DNA of 54,226 bases from Chloroflexota bacterium (lineage in GTDB: Bacteria; Chloroflexota; Anaerolineae; Aggregatilineales; Aggregatilineaceae): positions 1 to 54,226 of the forward strand of contig JAAYCM010000014.1 of the NCBI GenBank assembly GCA_012729765.1. The letters run 5' to 3'. The translations under genes were made by a program, and so were the position numbers. The notes below the pieces were generated by a model. It saw only the letters and a program-made list of their open reading frames with translations, did not search any database and was not told where the DNA came from. Position 1 is the stretch's first letter, and every line of letters begins with the position of its first letter. This document shows positions 28,795 to 37,036 of this stretch, piece after piece.

Positions 28795-29997
28795 ATGAGC
28801 ACCACCCGACAAGAGGAACGATACGCCGGGATGTCAAGGATACTACCAGGTCCCTTGCACAGATGGTGGCGGGCCGTGCGCGGCGAGAAGCGCGCTAAAG
28901 CCCGCCTGATGCCGACCACCACTGCCGAGTGGATTCAGCTCGCCGCGTCGTCGTCGTTCGAGATTGCGCCGGACGATCCGATTGTGTCCTACTTCCTGAA
29001 GAATCCCGATGTGACCGAGATCAGCCGGCTCAACCTGTACTCGCCCGCCATCGAGGCGCTGCATGAGGCAGGAGCCGAGGTCGCGATCCCGCTGGTCAGC
29101 CACGGCGAGCTGGTCGGCATCCTCAACCTGGGGCCGCGCATGAGCCAGCAGGAATATTCGGCAGATGACCGCCGCCTGCTGAATATGCTCTCCAGCCAGG
29201 TCGCGCCCGCGCTGCGCGTGGCCCAGTTGGTCCACCAGCAGCAAGCCGAAGCCCTTGAACACGAACGGTTAGAACAGGAGTTGCGTGTGGCTCGCCTGAT
29301 CCAACAAACGCTGCTGCCCAAACAGCTTCCTTCGCTCCCCGGCTGGCAAATGGCAGGTCACTATGAACCGGCTGAGGCGGTCGGCGGTGACTTCTACGAC
29401 TTCATCTATTTCGAGGATGGCCGGCTGGGGATGGTGATCGGCGACGTGACCGACAAAGGGATGCCCGCCGCGCTGGTAATGGCGACCACCCGCAGCCTGC
29501 TGCGATCGGTGGCGCAGCAGCTTGTCTCGCCGGGGGCCGTGCTGGAGCGCGTCAACGATCTGCTCGATCCCGATATCCCACCGAATATGTTCGTCACTTG
29601 CCTATACGCCGTGCTCGATCCGATCACAGGCCGCCTGCGCTATGCCAACGCCGGGCACAATCTGCCGGTGCGCCACTCCAACGGCGAAGTGACCGAGCTG
29701 TGGGCGACCGGGATGCCGCTCGGCCTGATGCCGAATATGCGCTACGAAGAGGCCGAAACGGTGATCGAGCCGGGCGAGTTTTTCCTGTTCTACAGCGACG
29801 GCCTGATCGAGGCACACAACGGATCGCGCGAGATGTTCGGCTCGCTGCGCCTGCATTCGCTGATGAGCGATCACTGCAGCAGCGGCCCCGACCTGATCAC
29901 GTATCTGCTGGGCGAGCTGGCGAGCTTTACCGGGCCGGGCAGCGAGCAAGAGGACGACGTCACGCTGGTGACACTACACCGGATGGTGGCCCATTGA
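28795..29997 (+). CDS. GAF-like / PP2C (SpoIIE/RsbU-type) serine phosphatase
   Basis: About 400 residues. The first 170 hold a GAF-like end (VAIPLVSHGELVGILNLGPR) and a coiled-coil linker (QQQAEALEHERLEQELRVAR). The C-terminal 230 residues are a SpoIIE-type PP2C: LPKQLPSLPGWQMAGHYEPA, the metal-binding GGDFYDF, IGDVTDKGMPAALVMA, the NAGHN box, FYSDGLIEA and the final EDDVTLVTL. All metal-binding Asp residues look intact. Such phosphatases dephosphorylate STAS antagonists to free a sigma factor or other partner. I took the ATG with an AGGA site six bases upstream; an earlier ATG at 28762 that overlaps the sensor gene is possible. Confidence 0.93.
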   Translation: MSTTRQEERYAGMSRILPGPLHRWWRAVRGEKRAKARLMPTTTAEWIQLAASSSFEIAPDDPIVSYFLKNPDVTEISRLNLYSPAIEALHEAGAEVAIPLVSHGELVGILNLGPRMSQQEYSADDRRLLNMLSSQVAPALRVAQLVHQQQAEALEHERLEQELRVARLIQQTLLPKQLPSLPGWQMAGHYEPAEAVGGDFYDFIYFEDGRLGMVIGDVTDKGMPAALVMATTRSLLRSVAQQLVSPGAVLERVNDLLDPDIPPNMFVTCLYAVLDPITGRLRYANAGHNLPVRHSNGEVTELWATGMPLGLMPNMRYEEAETVIEPGEFFLFYSDGLIEAHNGSREMFGSLRLHSLMSDHCSSGPDLITYLLGELASFTGPGSEQEDDVTLVTLHRMVAH

Positions 29998-29998
29998 G

Positions 29999-30487
29999 AT
30001 GGCACAGGACCCCTGGCAGTTGAACGATGAGACGGAATGGCAGACGTTGGGCGCGTTTACCCTGCCCAGCGAGCCGGGCAACGAGCGACAGGCCGTGCAG
30101 CACGTGGTCGAGATCGTGAACGATCTGGCCCTGCCATCCGAGCGGCTGGAGCGCCTGAAGACCGCCGTCAGCGAGGCCACGATGAACGCGATGGAGCACG
30201 GCAACCGCTTTCAGCCCGATCAGCAGGTGGCCGTGCGGGTGCTCGTCTCACGGCGCGCGCTGGCGGTGCAGGTCACAGACGAGGGTACCAGCGGGACGAT
30301 CCGCCCGCCCGAAACGCCCGATCTTGAGGCCAAGCTGGCCGGCAAGCAGTCGCCGCGTGGCTGGGGCTTCTTTTTGATTGAAAAAATGGTGGACGAGCTG
30401 CGCGTCACCGCCAACGACGCCCACCACCGCATCGAATTATTCCTCTATCTGGAAGGAGAAACTCGTGGCCGAGAGGAATCGTCTTAA
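29999..30487 (+). CDS. Anti-sigma-factor-type serine kinase (RsbW/SpoIIAB-like)
   Basis: A 162-residue GHKL ATPase. The N box reads KTAVSEATMNAMEHGN, with the Mg-binding Asn; the G1 box is VTDEGTSGTI and the G2 box GWGFFLIEKMVDELRV. These kinases hold a sigma factor or other target and phosphorylate STAS antagonist proteins on Ser. The start follows the phosphatase stop by one base, and the end overlaps the first STAS gene by 23 bases. No sigma factor is encoded next to it, so the partner is unknown; it could act on a target elsewhere in the genome. Confidence 0.93.
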   Translation: MAQDPWQLNDETEWQTLGAFTLPSEPGNERQAVQHVVEIVNDLALPSERLERLKTAVSEATMNAMEHGNRFQPDQQVAVRVLVSRRALAVQVTDEGTSGTIRPPETPDLEAKLAGKQSPRGWGFFLIEKMVDELRVTANDAHHRIELFLYLEGETRGREESS

Positions 30488-30830
30488 AACAGCGGTGCGC
30501 TATTATCCCGGCGTGGCGGTGATCGATCTTGACGGCGAGATCAACGCCTTTGCCCAGGCCGTGCTCAATGATGCTTACGCCGAGGCCACGAGCGGGCAGC
30601 CCGGCACGCTGCTGCTGAATTTCGGCGCGGTCCAGTACATCAACAGCACCGGGATCGCGCTGATCGTCAGCCTGCTGACGCGCGCGCGCCAGTCACAGCG
30701 CCGCCTGCTGGCGTGCTGCCTCAGCCCACACTATGTTGAAATTTTTCAGATCACACGTCTGGCCGAATATATCCCGATCTATGAGGACGAGGCTAATGCA
30801 CTGCTGGCCGCCAGCGACACAGCATCCTGA
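30465..30830 (+). CDS. STAS-domain anti-sigma antagonist 1
   Basis: A 121-residue STAS protein. It begins at a GTG (VAERNRLKTAVRYY) with a GGAAGGAG ribosome site, inside the end of the kinase gene. The domain shows the strand VAVIDLDGEINAF, then LLLNFGAVQYINSTGIALIV with the conserved phospho-acceptor Ser in N-S-T-G, as in RsbV. Dephosphorylated protein would bind the kinase and free its target. It forms a set with the upstream kinase and phosphatase. Confidence 0.92.
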   Translation: MAERNRLKTAVRYYPGVAVIDLDGEINAFAQAVLNDAYAEATSGQPGTLLLNFGAVQYINSTGIALIVSLLTRARQSQRRLLACCLSPHYVEIFQITRLAEYIPIYEDEANALLAASDTAS

Positions 30831-30898
30831 CCGTACCGGATATTCCGGGCCGCCACCAGTCGGCCCGATCATCAGTTCAACCACGATAGGAGAACACA

Positions 30899-31258
30899 AT
30901 GTCCCAGCCTAACGCCAGCATTCAGGTTCGCCCGATCAACGACAGCGTGAGCGTGATCGACATCGAGTGCGAGATCACGTCCGCCGCCGAGGGGCCGCTG
31001 ATGGATGCCTACACTCGCGCCACCGATGCCGGCGCGCGCGCGATCATCCTCAACTTCAGCGGCCTGGAGTATATGAACAGCTCCGGCATCGGCCTGCTGG
31101 TCACGCTGCTGATCCGCGTCAACCGGCAGAAGCAAAAGCTGCTGGCGGTCGGCTTGCAGGATCACTACCGGCACATCTTCGAGCTGACGCGCCTCAACGA
31201 GGCGATCCAGATTTTCGACACCGAGGCCGAGGCGCTGGTCGAGGCGAGCGCTGTTTGA
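30899..31258 (+). CDS. STAS-domain anti-sigma antagonist 2
   Basis: A 119-residue STAS protein, second of a tandem pair and clearly a paralogue of the first: SVSVIDIECEITSAAEG, IILNFSGLEYMNSSGIGLLV with the conserved Ser, then ELTRLNEAIQIFDTEAEALV. A GATAGGA site precedes the ATG. Two antagonists with one kinase suggest either two input branches or one that is not regulated by phosphorylation. It is separated from the next gene by 35 bases. Confidence 0.92.
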   Translation: MSQPNASIQVRPINDSVSVIDIECEITSAAEGPLMDAYTRATDAGARAIILNFSGLEYMNSSGIGLLVTLLIRVNRQKQKLLAVGLQDHYRHIFELTRLNEAIQIFDTEAEALVEASAV

Positions 31259-31293
31259 TCTCAGAGGGCCGGGGCGCCGAGGAGAGCTGAGCC

Positions 31294-32874
31294 GTGACGA
31301 CTCCACCACCATCGCAAGAGCCTAAGCTCCCGCGTGATGCGGGCAACTGGGCGCAGCCGGTCAACCGGCTCAAGGTCCGCACCCTGCCGCTCGATGCGAT
31401 CAATCTCAACGTCGAGGGGCGCGCGCTGGCCGGGCCGCTGCAAGGCTTCGGCCCGCTCTGGCAGAAAACGTACCGCATCCGGCTGGAAGGGGTCGAAACC
31501 ACGCCCGCCGAGGTGATCCGCATCTGGAAGGCGAACTTCGCGCGCTTCTGGCCGGGGCGCAACCGTTTCTACGCGCCGATCACGGGGATCGCGCCGGGTG
31601 AAGTGGCCGTGCTCAACCTGGAAGCGCCGGTCGGGATGACGCTCTCGACGGGTGTGATGGTGATCTACGCCGACGCGGAGTCGTTCTCGTTCATCACGCC
31701 CGAAGGGCATATGTTCGCGGCGATGATCACCTTCAGCGCTTACGACGACAACGGCGTGACGGTCGTGCAGATTCAGCCGCTGATCCGCTCCAGCGACCCG
31801 CTGTGGGAGGTTGCGATGCGCGTCTACGGCTTCCGGCAGGAAGACCGCTTCTGGGAGCGTACGCTGCGGAGGCTGGGGGCCTACTTCGGCGTGGCCGATC
31901 AGCCGGTGGCGCTGGCGACGGTCTGCCTCGACCCGCGCTACCAGTGGTCGCAGGCGCTCAACGTCTGGCAGAACGCGGCGATCCGCTCGTCGCTGTACGC
32001 GCTGGCCGCCCCGGTGCGCGTGGTCCGCCGCCAGATGCGCCGCCGGTCCCGACCCGATCCCGCGCCCGCAGCGGAATCCGTGCCACCGCCAGCCGCAGAT
32101 GGGCCGCGTGATGCTCCCTACTGGGCGCGGCCCGTCGATCGGATCAAGGTGTCCGACGCGGTGCCTGCTGGCGCGATCAATCTCAATGTCGAGGGGCGCA
32201 CGGTCAGCGGGGCACTGCAAGGCTTCGGCCAGCTCTGGCAGAAAACCTACCGCGTGCGGCTGGCCGGCCTGGATGCCACGCCGCAGGATGTGATGGCAGC
32301 ATGGAAAACAAACTTCCCCCGCTTCCAGCCGCGCGGCAACAACTTCTGGCCGACCGGGGCGGGGATCGCGCCAGGCGAGGTGCTGCTGATCGATACGGCG
32401 GTCGCGCCTGTGCCAGGGCTGCCGGGCATGATCCCGATGGCGAGCGGCGTGATGATCCTCTATGCCGACGACACCTCATTCACGGTCATGACGCCGCAGG
32501 GCTTCCCGGAATCCGGCTGGAACACCTTCAGCACCTACACCGACGCGGACGGCGTGACCGTCGCGCAGGTGCAGTCGATGGCGCGCGCCACCGACCCGAT
32601 CTACGAGTTCTGGTTCCAGTTCATGGGATCGTCGGCCATGCAGGAGCGCACATGGCACCATGTCCTGCGCCAGCTCGCGGCTCACTGGGGGATCGATGAC
32701 GCGCCGATCGAGATGCACAAGGTCTGCCTGGATTCGCACGTGCAGTGGAAACAGGCCAGAAACATTTGGCACAACGCCGGATTGCGCTCGACACTCTATC
32801 TAGCCGCGGCTCCGGCCCGCTGGCTGCGATCGCGCGCGCAGCGGTCGGGCACACCGGCAGGTGAACACCTCTAA
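31294..32874 (+). CDS. Tandem-duplicated protein of unknown function (SRPBCC/DUF1990-like?)
   Basis: A 526-residue soluble protein made of two copies of one 240-residue unit, residues about 15-250 and 272-515, joined by an Arg/Pro/Ala linker. Both copies share INLNVEGR, LQGFG.LWQKTYR(I/V)RL, the P-x-x-V-x-x-x-W-K-x-NF-x-RF segment, IAPGEV, MVIYAD/MILYAD, the S-F-x-x-x-TP-x-G core, DG-V-T-V-x-Q-x-Q and C-L-D-x-x-x-QW-x-QA-x-N-W. Each copy could form a ligand-binding helix-grip fold; I am not sure of the family. The GTG start has a GGAG site ten bases away. It lies between the STAS genes and a flavin enzyme. Confidence 0.78.
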   Translation: MTTPPPSQEPKLPRDAGNWAQPVNRLKVRTLPLDAINLNVEGRALAGPLQGFGPLWQKTYRIRLEGVETTPAEVIRIWKANFARFWPGRNRFYAPITGIAPGEVAVLNLEAPVGMTLSTGVMVIYADAESFSFITPEGHMFAAMITFSAYDDNGVTVVQIQPLIRSSDPLWEVAMRVYGFRQEDRFWERTLRRLGAYFGVADQPVALATVCLDPRYQWSQALNVWQNAAIRSSLYALAAPVRVVRRQMRRRSRPDPAPAAESVPPPAADGPRDAPYWARPVDRIKVSDAVPAGAINLNVEGRTVSGALQGFGQLWQKTYRVRLAGLDATPQDVMAAWKTNFPRFQPRGNNFWPTGAGIAPGEVLLIDTAVAPVPGLPGMIPMASGVMILYADDTSFTVMTPQGFPESGWNTFSTYTDADGVTVAQVQSMARATDPIYEFWFQFMGSSAMQERTWHHVLRQLAAHWGIDDAPIEMHKVCLDSHVQWKQARNIWHNAGLRSTLYLAAAPARWLRSRAQRSGTPAGEHL

Positions 32875-32888
32875 ACGAAGGCTGGTCC

Positions 32889-34319
32889 ATGTCCACAGCA
32901 GATCAATATGATGCCGTGATCGTCGGCGCTGGTCCCAACGGGCTGGCTGCCGCGATCACGCTCGCCCGCGCCGGGCGCTCGGTGCTGGTGATCGAAGCCT
33001 ATGATCGCGTGGGCGGGGGGATACGCTCGGCGGAATTGACGCTGCCCGGTTTTGTGCATGATGTGTGCTCGGCCATTCACCCGCTGGGAGTCGGCTCGCC
33101 GTTTTTCCGCACGCTGCCGCTGGCCGATTACGGGCTGGCGTGGGTGCATCCGCCCGCGCCGGTCGCGCACCCGCTGTGGAAGGGGGTAAGCGTGATGGCG
33201 GAGCGCTCGGTCGAAGCCACCGCGGAGCGCCTGGGCCGGGATGCTGCCGCCTATCGCCGCCTGATGGAGCCGCTGGTTCGCCGCTGGGACGATCTGGGCG
33301 CGATGATCCTGGGGCCGCTGCTGCGCGTGCCGCGCCACCCGGTGCTGCTGGCGCGCTTCGGTCTGCCCGCGCTGTTACCGGCGACGCGGCTGGCCCGCAC
33401 GCTGTTTCACGACGACCGGACGCACGCGCTGTTCGCCGGGATGGCGGCCCACTCGATGCTGCCGCTGGACGGCTGGATCAGCGCGTCGTTTGGGCTGGTG
33501 CTGAGTACGCTGGCGCACGCGGTTGGGTGGCCGATGGTGCGCGGCGGCACGCAGGCGCTCGCGGATGCGCTGGCGGCTTACCTGCGCGCGCTGGGCGGCG
33601 AGATCAGGACCGGGCACACCGTCCGCACGCTGGACGAGCTGCCGCCGTCGCGCGCCGTGCTGCTCGACCTGACACCGCGCCAGGTGCTCCAGATCGCCGG
33701 AGACAGGCTGCCCGCAGGCTACCGGCAGGCGCTCAACCGCTACCGCTACGGCCCCGGCGTATTCAAGATCGATTTCGCGCTCAGCAGCCCGATCCCCTGG
33801 CAGACGCCCGACACAGCACGCGCGGCGACGGTGCACCTGGGCGGCACTTTGCCGGAGATCGCAGCGGCGGAACGGGCCGTGTGGCAGGGCAAACACCCGG
33901 AGCGGCCCTATGTGATCGTGGTGCAGCAAAGCCTCTTCGACCCGACGCGCGCGCCCGCCGGGCAGCATACCGCCTGGGCCTACTGCCACGTGCCCAACGG
34001 CTCTACCTGCGACCTGAGCGGCGTAATCGAGGCGCAGATCGAACGGGCCGCACCCGGCTTCCGGGATACCGTCCTGGCGCGGCACACTCTGTCTCCGGCA
34101 GCGTTCGAAGCCTACAACGCGAATTATGTCGGCGGGGATATCAACGGCGGCGTGCAGGACCTCGCGCAGCTTGTCATGCGGCCCACGCTGCGGCTCAACC
34201 CCTACACGACGCCGGTCCGGGGTTTGTATCTCTGCTCGTCCTCGACACCTCCCGGCGGCGGTGTGCACGGCATGTCCGGCCATCTCGCGGCGCGCACCGC
34301 GCTCCGGCGGATGTTCTGA
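32889..34319 (+). CDS. Phytoene-desaturase-like FAD-dependent oxidoreductase
   Basis: A 476-residue flavoprotein. The N-terminus AVIVGAGPNGLAAAITLARA and the following VIEAYDRVGGGIRS form the dinucleotide-binding fold of the phytoene desaturase / amine-oxidase superfamily. The C-terminus (PVRGLYLCSSSTPPGGGVHG) is the usual second FAD contact that ends these proteins. The branch is closer to bacterial PYROXD2-like proteins than to carotenoid enzymes, as far as can be told by eye. It starts 14 bases after the duplicated protein, so it is the last gene of the long plus-strand run. No carotenoid genes are near, and its substrate is unknown. Confidence 0.88.
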   Translation: MSTADQYDAVIVGAGPNGLAAAITLARAGRSVLVIEAYDRVGGGIRSAELTLPGFVHDVCSAIHPLGVGSPFFRTLPLADYGLAWVHPPAPVAHPLWKGVSVMAERSVEATAERLGRDAAAYRRLMEPLVRRWDDLGAMILGPLLRVPRHPVLLARFGLPALLPATRLARTLFHDDRTHALFAGMAAHSMLPLDGWISASFGLVLSTLAHAVGWPMVRGGTQALADALAAYLRALGGEIRTGHTVRTLDELPPSRAVLLDLTPRQVLQIAGDRLPAGYRQALNRYRYGPGVFKIDFALSSPIPWQTPDTARAATVHLGGTLPEIAAAERAVWQGKHPERPYVIVVQQSLFDPTRAPAGQHTAWAYCHVPNGSTCDLSGVIEAQIERAAPGFRDTVLARHTLSPAAFEAYNANYVGGDINGGVQDLAQLVMRPTLRLNPYTTPVRGLYLCSSSTPPGGGVHGMSGHLAARTALRRMF

Positions 34320-34565
34320 GCGCGCCCGGCCATTGAAAGGTGCTCAATCGCCGGGCGGCGTCCCGTTTCCGGCAGCAGTGCCAGGAGTTCGATCACCTTC
34401 TTCATTCTGTGACGTAGTGTTGACAGCAACAGCCCTGCGTATGTGACAATAATGGTGTCTCAGGGGCGCTTTTGATTGGATGAACGGCCAATTTGAGGGG
34501 AAAAAGCGGTTTTCGACAGGCGCGCTCCACTGTTCCGACTATGTTTCAAAGTTCGGTGTCAACGA
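34320..34565. other. Gap with falling GC content
   Basis: I see no gene or clear terminator here. Base composition falls from the GC-rich level of the flavoprotein gene toward the AT-rich island that follows. Confidence 0.4.
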
Positions 34566-34829
34566 GTGAATATGTATCTGAAAACACCGGGACATCAGGA
34601 GTATGTCAACCATTGTGGCTGGGCTACAATTGAATTATGCGAACGTGTGCAACAACAAATGGGGCGAGAAGCCCAACCAAGCACCGCTATTATCGGCAGT
34701 CAATCCGTCAAAACAACGGGAAAAGGGAGCCGAATGGTTTCTCAGAATTGCCGAAGTCGAACTCACTGGTTTGATAAGCCTTTAGTGTGGATACAAAATG
34801 GCGAAACCCAAAGACAAAAAACAGATTGA
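34566..34829 (+). pseudogene. Remnant of an IS5-family transposase
   Basis: The predicted peptide contains LCERVQQQMGREAQPSTAII followed by GSQSVKTTGKGS. This closely matches the region before and around the first catalytic Asp of IS5-type (IS1031/IS427 group) transposases, where the family has IIDSQSVKTTEKGG. Here that Asp is replaced by Gly, and neither the rest of the catalytic domain nor the N-terminal part is found. About 50 codons survive (roughly 34620-34740), after which the frame is unrelated. It is therefore a decayed fragment of an insertion sequence in the AT-rich island. Confidence 0.7.
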
Positions 34830-35523
34830 TTATCGCTTCCAACTTATGGTTGCTATGTCTGAATTATCGATGAAGAACAATGGTTCGCTGTACCCCTGGA
34901 TAAATGATTTAAATTCTGATCTGCTCACTTCTAATATCTCTGCTGATAGCCAAAAATCTCCACGTATGAAGAAATTTCGTTTTCAATTGCTTCATCAGTG
35001 GCTTACTTACACATTGCAGCCCTGTCGTTTAGCTGATATCGGAGGAGGAAAAGGCTTATTGAGTCATCTTCTCCAAGAGGAGGGATGGCAAGTGACCGTG
35101 ATTGATCCTGTTCAGCAAGAATTGCCACCCAAATATAAAAATATACAGACAGGCAAACGAGTTCTTGTTGATGATAGAGATGATGTGGCAGTCATTGATA
35201 GCAGATTTGAAGAGGAAATGGCAAGGGATTATGATCTATTGGTCGGCCTGCATGCGCACGGCTGTAATATCAAAATTATAAATGGCGCTACCAAGTATGG
35301 TACAGGTTTTCTACTTATCCCCTGCTGTGTTATAGATGAGCCTGTATATCCGGTTCTGGGGGTTAGTTGGATGGAATGTCTTGCCAACTATGCAATGTTG
35401 AAAGGTCATGTTATATACCCTATCAAACTGAATTTTAAGGGGCAGAATGTAGGTTTTTATTCTCTAGGTACGGGGGCAAGAGCGAAGATGCACTCTAAAT
35501 TCTATCGACATTTCTCAACCTAG
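34798..35523 (+). CDS. SAM-dependent methyltransferase-like protein in AT-rich island
   Basis: A 241-residue protein. Motif I of class I methyltransferases is visible at about residues 79-92 (LADIGGGKGLLSHLL), followed by an acidic end to strand 2 (VTVIDPVQ) and LLVGLHAHGCN, which recalls the GLHxCG motif of the Methyltransf_32 / METTL25-TRM13 group; an IPCCV segment follows. Its target (RNA or protein) is unknown. Codon use is far more AT-rich than all neighbours, and no ribosome site is clear before the ATG, so recent transfer and an uncertain start are both likely. The stop codon coincides with the edge of a small mobile element. Confidence 0.75.
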   Translation: MAKPKDKKQIDYRFQLMVAMSELSMKNNGSLYPWINDLNSDLLTSNISADSQKSPRMKKFRFQLLHQWLTYTLQPCRLADIGGGKGLLSHLLQEEGWQVTVIDPVQQELPPKYKNIQTGKRVLVDDRDDVAVIDSRFEEEMARDYDLLVGLHAHGCNIKIINGATKYGTGFLLIPCCVIDEPVYPVLGVSWMECLANYAMLKGHVIYPIKLNFKGQNVGFYSLGTGARAKMHSKFYRHFST

Positions 35524-35686
35524 AGCGTGTTATGCACTTTTTGAGGAACAGCCAGAGACACCGGCCCTGGGTATTTTTTGTAGGGGCGAGGCAAGCTTCG
35601 CCCGCCGGGTAGGGCTTGCCCTACCCCTACACCACCCGGCTGCCTGCCTCTGACGCGCTCTCGCTTCACAAGTGCATAACAGCCTC
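35523..35686. mobile_element. 164-bp MITE-like element with TA target duplication
   Basis: Terminal inverted repeats GAGCGTGTTATGCACTT (left) and GAGGCTGTTATGCACTT (right, reverse strand) differ only by a CG/GC swap and are flanked by TA at 35521-35522 and 35687-35688. It has no coding capacity. The inside is a nested palindrome: TGTAGGGG...CCCCTACA, GCCGGGT...ACCCGGC and GGGTAGGG-cttg-CCCTACCC. A TA duplication and GAGxxTGTT ends are consistent with mobilisation by an IS5/IS427-type transposase; a remnant of one lies 0.7 kb upstream. The element is inserted in the methyltransferase stop codon. Confidence 0.75.
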
Positions 35687-35688
35687 TA

Positions 35689-35979
35689 ATCCTGGTAGAC
35701 GTCTCCACAAAGTTTTTTCATTAAATTGTACAATTTACCTCTGGGGTAAACATAGGAAGCTCAAAGGTCAGTGTATGCTGGTGTACGGGTGAGTGCCCCT
35801 CACGATTGCCATACTGTCACGCTCGTTGAGCTGTACGGCACCGCTGGGGACCGGCAGCCAGCGTGCTCTCAGTATAAGAAGCGAGACGGGCAATTACATG
35901 AGGGAACTGGCACGTTTCAGGATAGTACGGGTGGCGTACACATCAATAGGCTAGCTGACCCGCAGCAACCAGGCACCGT
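35689..35979. other. Gap with no supported gene
   Basis: A 70-codon open frame from 35771 has no ribosome site or recognisable features. A short stem (TTTACC / GGTAAA at 35734-35750) is the only structure. The gap may be part of the same horizontally acquired island; its end is the stop of the lacI-type gene. Confidence 0.4.
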
Positions 35980-37002
35980 CTAGCGCGCGGGGGCCTGCGT
36001 GCTCTGGCGCGGGATGAACTGCGGGTGCAGCACGCGCTGATGCACCGGCGTTTCGGGGTGATCGATCAGCGCGACCAGGTACTCGACGCTCTGCTCGCCC
36101 AGCGCGGCGAAGTTCTGACGGATGGTCGTCAGCGGCGGCTCGAAATAGGTCGCTTCGGGGATATCATCGAAGCCGACGACCGAGACATCTTCCGGCACGC
36201 GCAGCCGGCGCTCGCGCAAGGCACGCAGCGCGCCCAGCGCCATCTGATCGTTGCCCACCACCAGCCCCGTGAACTGCGCGCCCGCATCCAACAGACGGTG
36301 CGCGGCGGCATATCCTCCGGCAGGAGTCCAGTCACCCTCGACGCTCATCACCGGCGACAGCCCGGCGGCCAGCAGCGTTTGCTCCCAGCTTTCGTGGCGT
36401 GCCTGTGCGCCGAACCAGTGCAGCGGCCCGCTGATCTCACCGATCGCGCTGTGGCCGAGGTCGATCAGATGTTGGGTCGCCAGCCGGCTGCCGTAGTGCT
36501 GATCGATCACCACTGACGGCACGCGCGCCGCCGGGTCGGTATCGATCTGGACGAACGGCACGCCCTCGCACAGCCCGACCAGCTCGCGCACATCGATCCC
36601 GGTCGTGGGCGTGATCAACACCAGTCCATCGACCGAGAGATCACTCAGGTTGTCGATCGCCTCGCGCATTTCGTCCAGCGCCACGCGGTTGATCGCTGAG
36701 AAGGCGAGACTGTAGCCGCGCAGCTTGGCCGCCTGCTCGATATTCGCCATCATCTGCGCCGGGCCATAATAGCTGATGCCAAAGCTGACGATCCCCAGCA
36801 TACACGAGCGCCGGGTGGCAAGGCTGCGCGCCGCGCGGTTAGGGCGGTAATCGAGCTGCTGGATCGCATCCAGCACGCGGCGGCGCGTGTCTTCAGAGAC
36901 ATAGGGGTAGTTGTTGACGACGCGCGAAACCGTTTGCGAGGATACACCGGAGAGCCGGGCCACGTCGTGCAGGGTAATACGTTTAGAAGGTTGGCCTGCC
37001 AT
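35980..37002 (-). CDS. LacI-family transcriptional repressor
   Basis: A 340-residue repressor. The N-terminal helix-turn-helix and hinge are clear (ITLHDVARLSGVSSQTVSRV, then YRPNRAARSLATRR), followed by the periplasmic-binding-protein-like effector domain (MLGIVSFGISYYGPAQMM ... VVGNDQMALGALRALRERR ... VVGFDDIPEATYFEPPLTTI). It is divergent from the Rbs-type sugar importer. Two very similar dyads, one just after the promoter of each gene, predict that it represses both the importer and itself until a sugar effector binds. The effector is probably the sugar carried by the importer, but its identity is not shown. Confidence 0.95.
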   Translation of the reverse strand: MAGQPSKRITLHDVARLSGVSSQTVSRVVNNYPYVSEDTRRRVLDAIQQLDYRPNRAARSLATRRSCMLGIVSFGISYYGPAQMMANIEQAAKLRGYSLAFSAINRVALDEMREAIDNLSDLSVDGLVLITPTTGIDVRELVGLCEGVPFVQIDTDPAARVPSVVIDQHYGSRLATQHLIDLGHSAIGEISGPLHWFGAQARHESWEQTLLAAGLSPVMSVEGDWTPAGGYAAAHRLLDAGAQFTGLVVGNDQMALGALRALRERRLRVPEDVSVVGFDDIPEATYFEPPLTTIRQNFAALGEQSVEYLVALIDHPETPVHQRVLHPQFIPRQSTQAPAR

Positions 37003-37036
37003 ATCCGCTCGCAGAGTAAGCCGGTTGAGAAATGGT

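Noticed and set aside
35575..35650. CRISPR-like or tandem repeat in the palindromic core of the MITE
   Set aside because: The repeats are inverted, unspaced and occur once; they are nested hairpins, not an array.
35771..35983. 70-codon open frame after the MITE
   Set aside because: No ribosome site, no hydrophobic or domain pattern, and it ends inside the tail of the lacI-type gene; probably chance.
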